DNA from: Imbricaverruca yamaguchii
Lineage: Eukaryota > Arthropoda > Thecostraca > Neoverrucidae
DNA length: 64,000 nucleotides
Assembly: GCA_034440575.1 (NCBI GenBank)
Contig: JAOTOL010001659.1
Span: forward strand, 2,581,001-2,645,000
Direction of reading: 5' to 3'
Each line of letters opens with the position of its first letter. Position 1 is the first letter of the stretch. Below the pieces are notes generated by a model. That model did no database searches. It saw only the letters and a program-made list of their open reading frames with translations, and was not told the DNA's origin. The translations under genes and the position numbers were made by a program. Shown one piece after another: positions 63,825-64,000 of this stretch.

Positions 63825-64000
63825 CTGGAATACATCGCTGTGCTAGTGGCGTCCGGATAGCGGTAGCACCCCCTCCCCAAATCGCTCTCGTTGTCACGTG
63901 ACATGAGCGAGCGGACAGCTCGCTTTAAATCCAAGACGGTGGGTTTGGAGAGAGCTTAGAAGCGGTATCGTGCCGTTTCAACGGCTGCCAAGTTGTTGAT

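Noticed and set aside
1..64000. CRISPR arrays, operons, prokaryotic promoters or defence systems
   Set aside because: The tandem repeats have no spacer structure, and the genes are spliced eukaryotic genes.

Overview
This window is eukaryotic nuclear DNA and almost certainly comes from an arthropod, perhaps a crustacean. That placement is an inference from four things: an ionotropic receptor (IR) of the protostome type, an integrin alpha chain resembling insect alpha-PS2, arthropod-type LINEs and tRNA-derived SINEs, and GC-rich exons set in AT-rich, repeat-laden introns. I see no operons, prokaryotic signals, CRISPR arrays or viral genes.

Three multi-exon host genes occupy the window. (1) FARSB, the beta subunit of cytosolic phenylalanyl-tRNA synthetase, on the + strand: ten exons from 1511 to the stop at 14891. 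The first ~115 codons must lie left of the window. Its last intron holds a 5'-truncated RNase H-bearing LINE. (2) An IR/iGluR-type ligand-gated channel on the + strand: nine exons from 21294 to a stop at 37523. They encode the S1 lobe, M1, a pore region, M3, the S2 lobe and M4. Its introns contain decayed copies of two arthropod-repeat gene families. (3) An integrin alpha chain on the - strand: eleven exons from 63824 down to the stop at 45194. They encode the last FG-GAP propeller blades, the thigh and calf domains, a very large Ser/Gly/Arg-rich insert ending in a furin-like site, the transmembrane helix and a KLGFFKR tail. Its N-terminal exons lie right of the window. Reading frame and splice phase are continuous across every junction reported for the three genes.

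The intergenic DNA (14.9-21.3 kb and 37.5-45.2 kb) and the introns hold LINE fragments, at least four copies of one tRNA-headed SINE family, further SINE-like pieces, microsatellites and more than twenty minisatellite arrays.

The most striking feature is systematic. Many minisatellites are built from the edge of the neighbouring coding exon, so each unit carries a copy of a splice donor or acceptor plus the adjoining codons. This recurs in all three genes, which are unrelated. One array in the IR S2 region has a 54-bp unit, in frame and stop-free for nine extra copies, each with a donor-like site. One array in integrin repeats the acceptor and start of the transmembrane exon, followed by an in-frame stop. 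A second theme is that the SINEs end in a hairpin matching the 3' end of the resident LINE, which suggests borrowed retrotransposition machinery.
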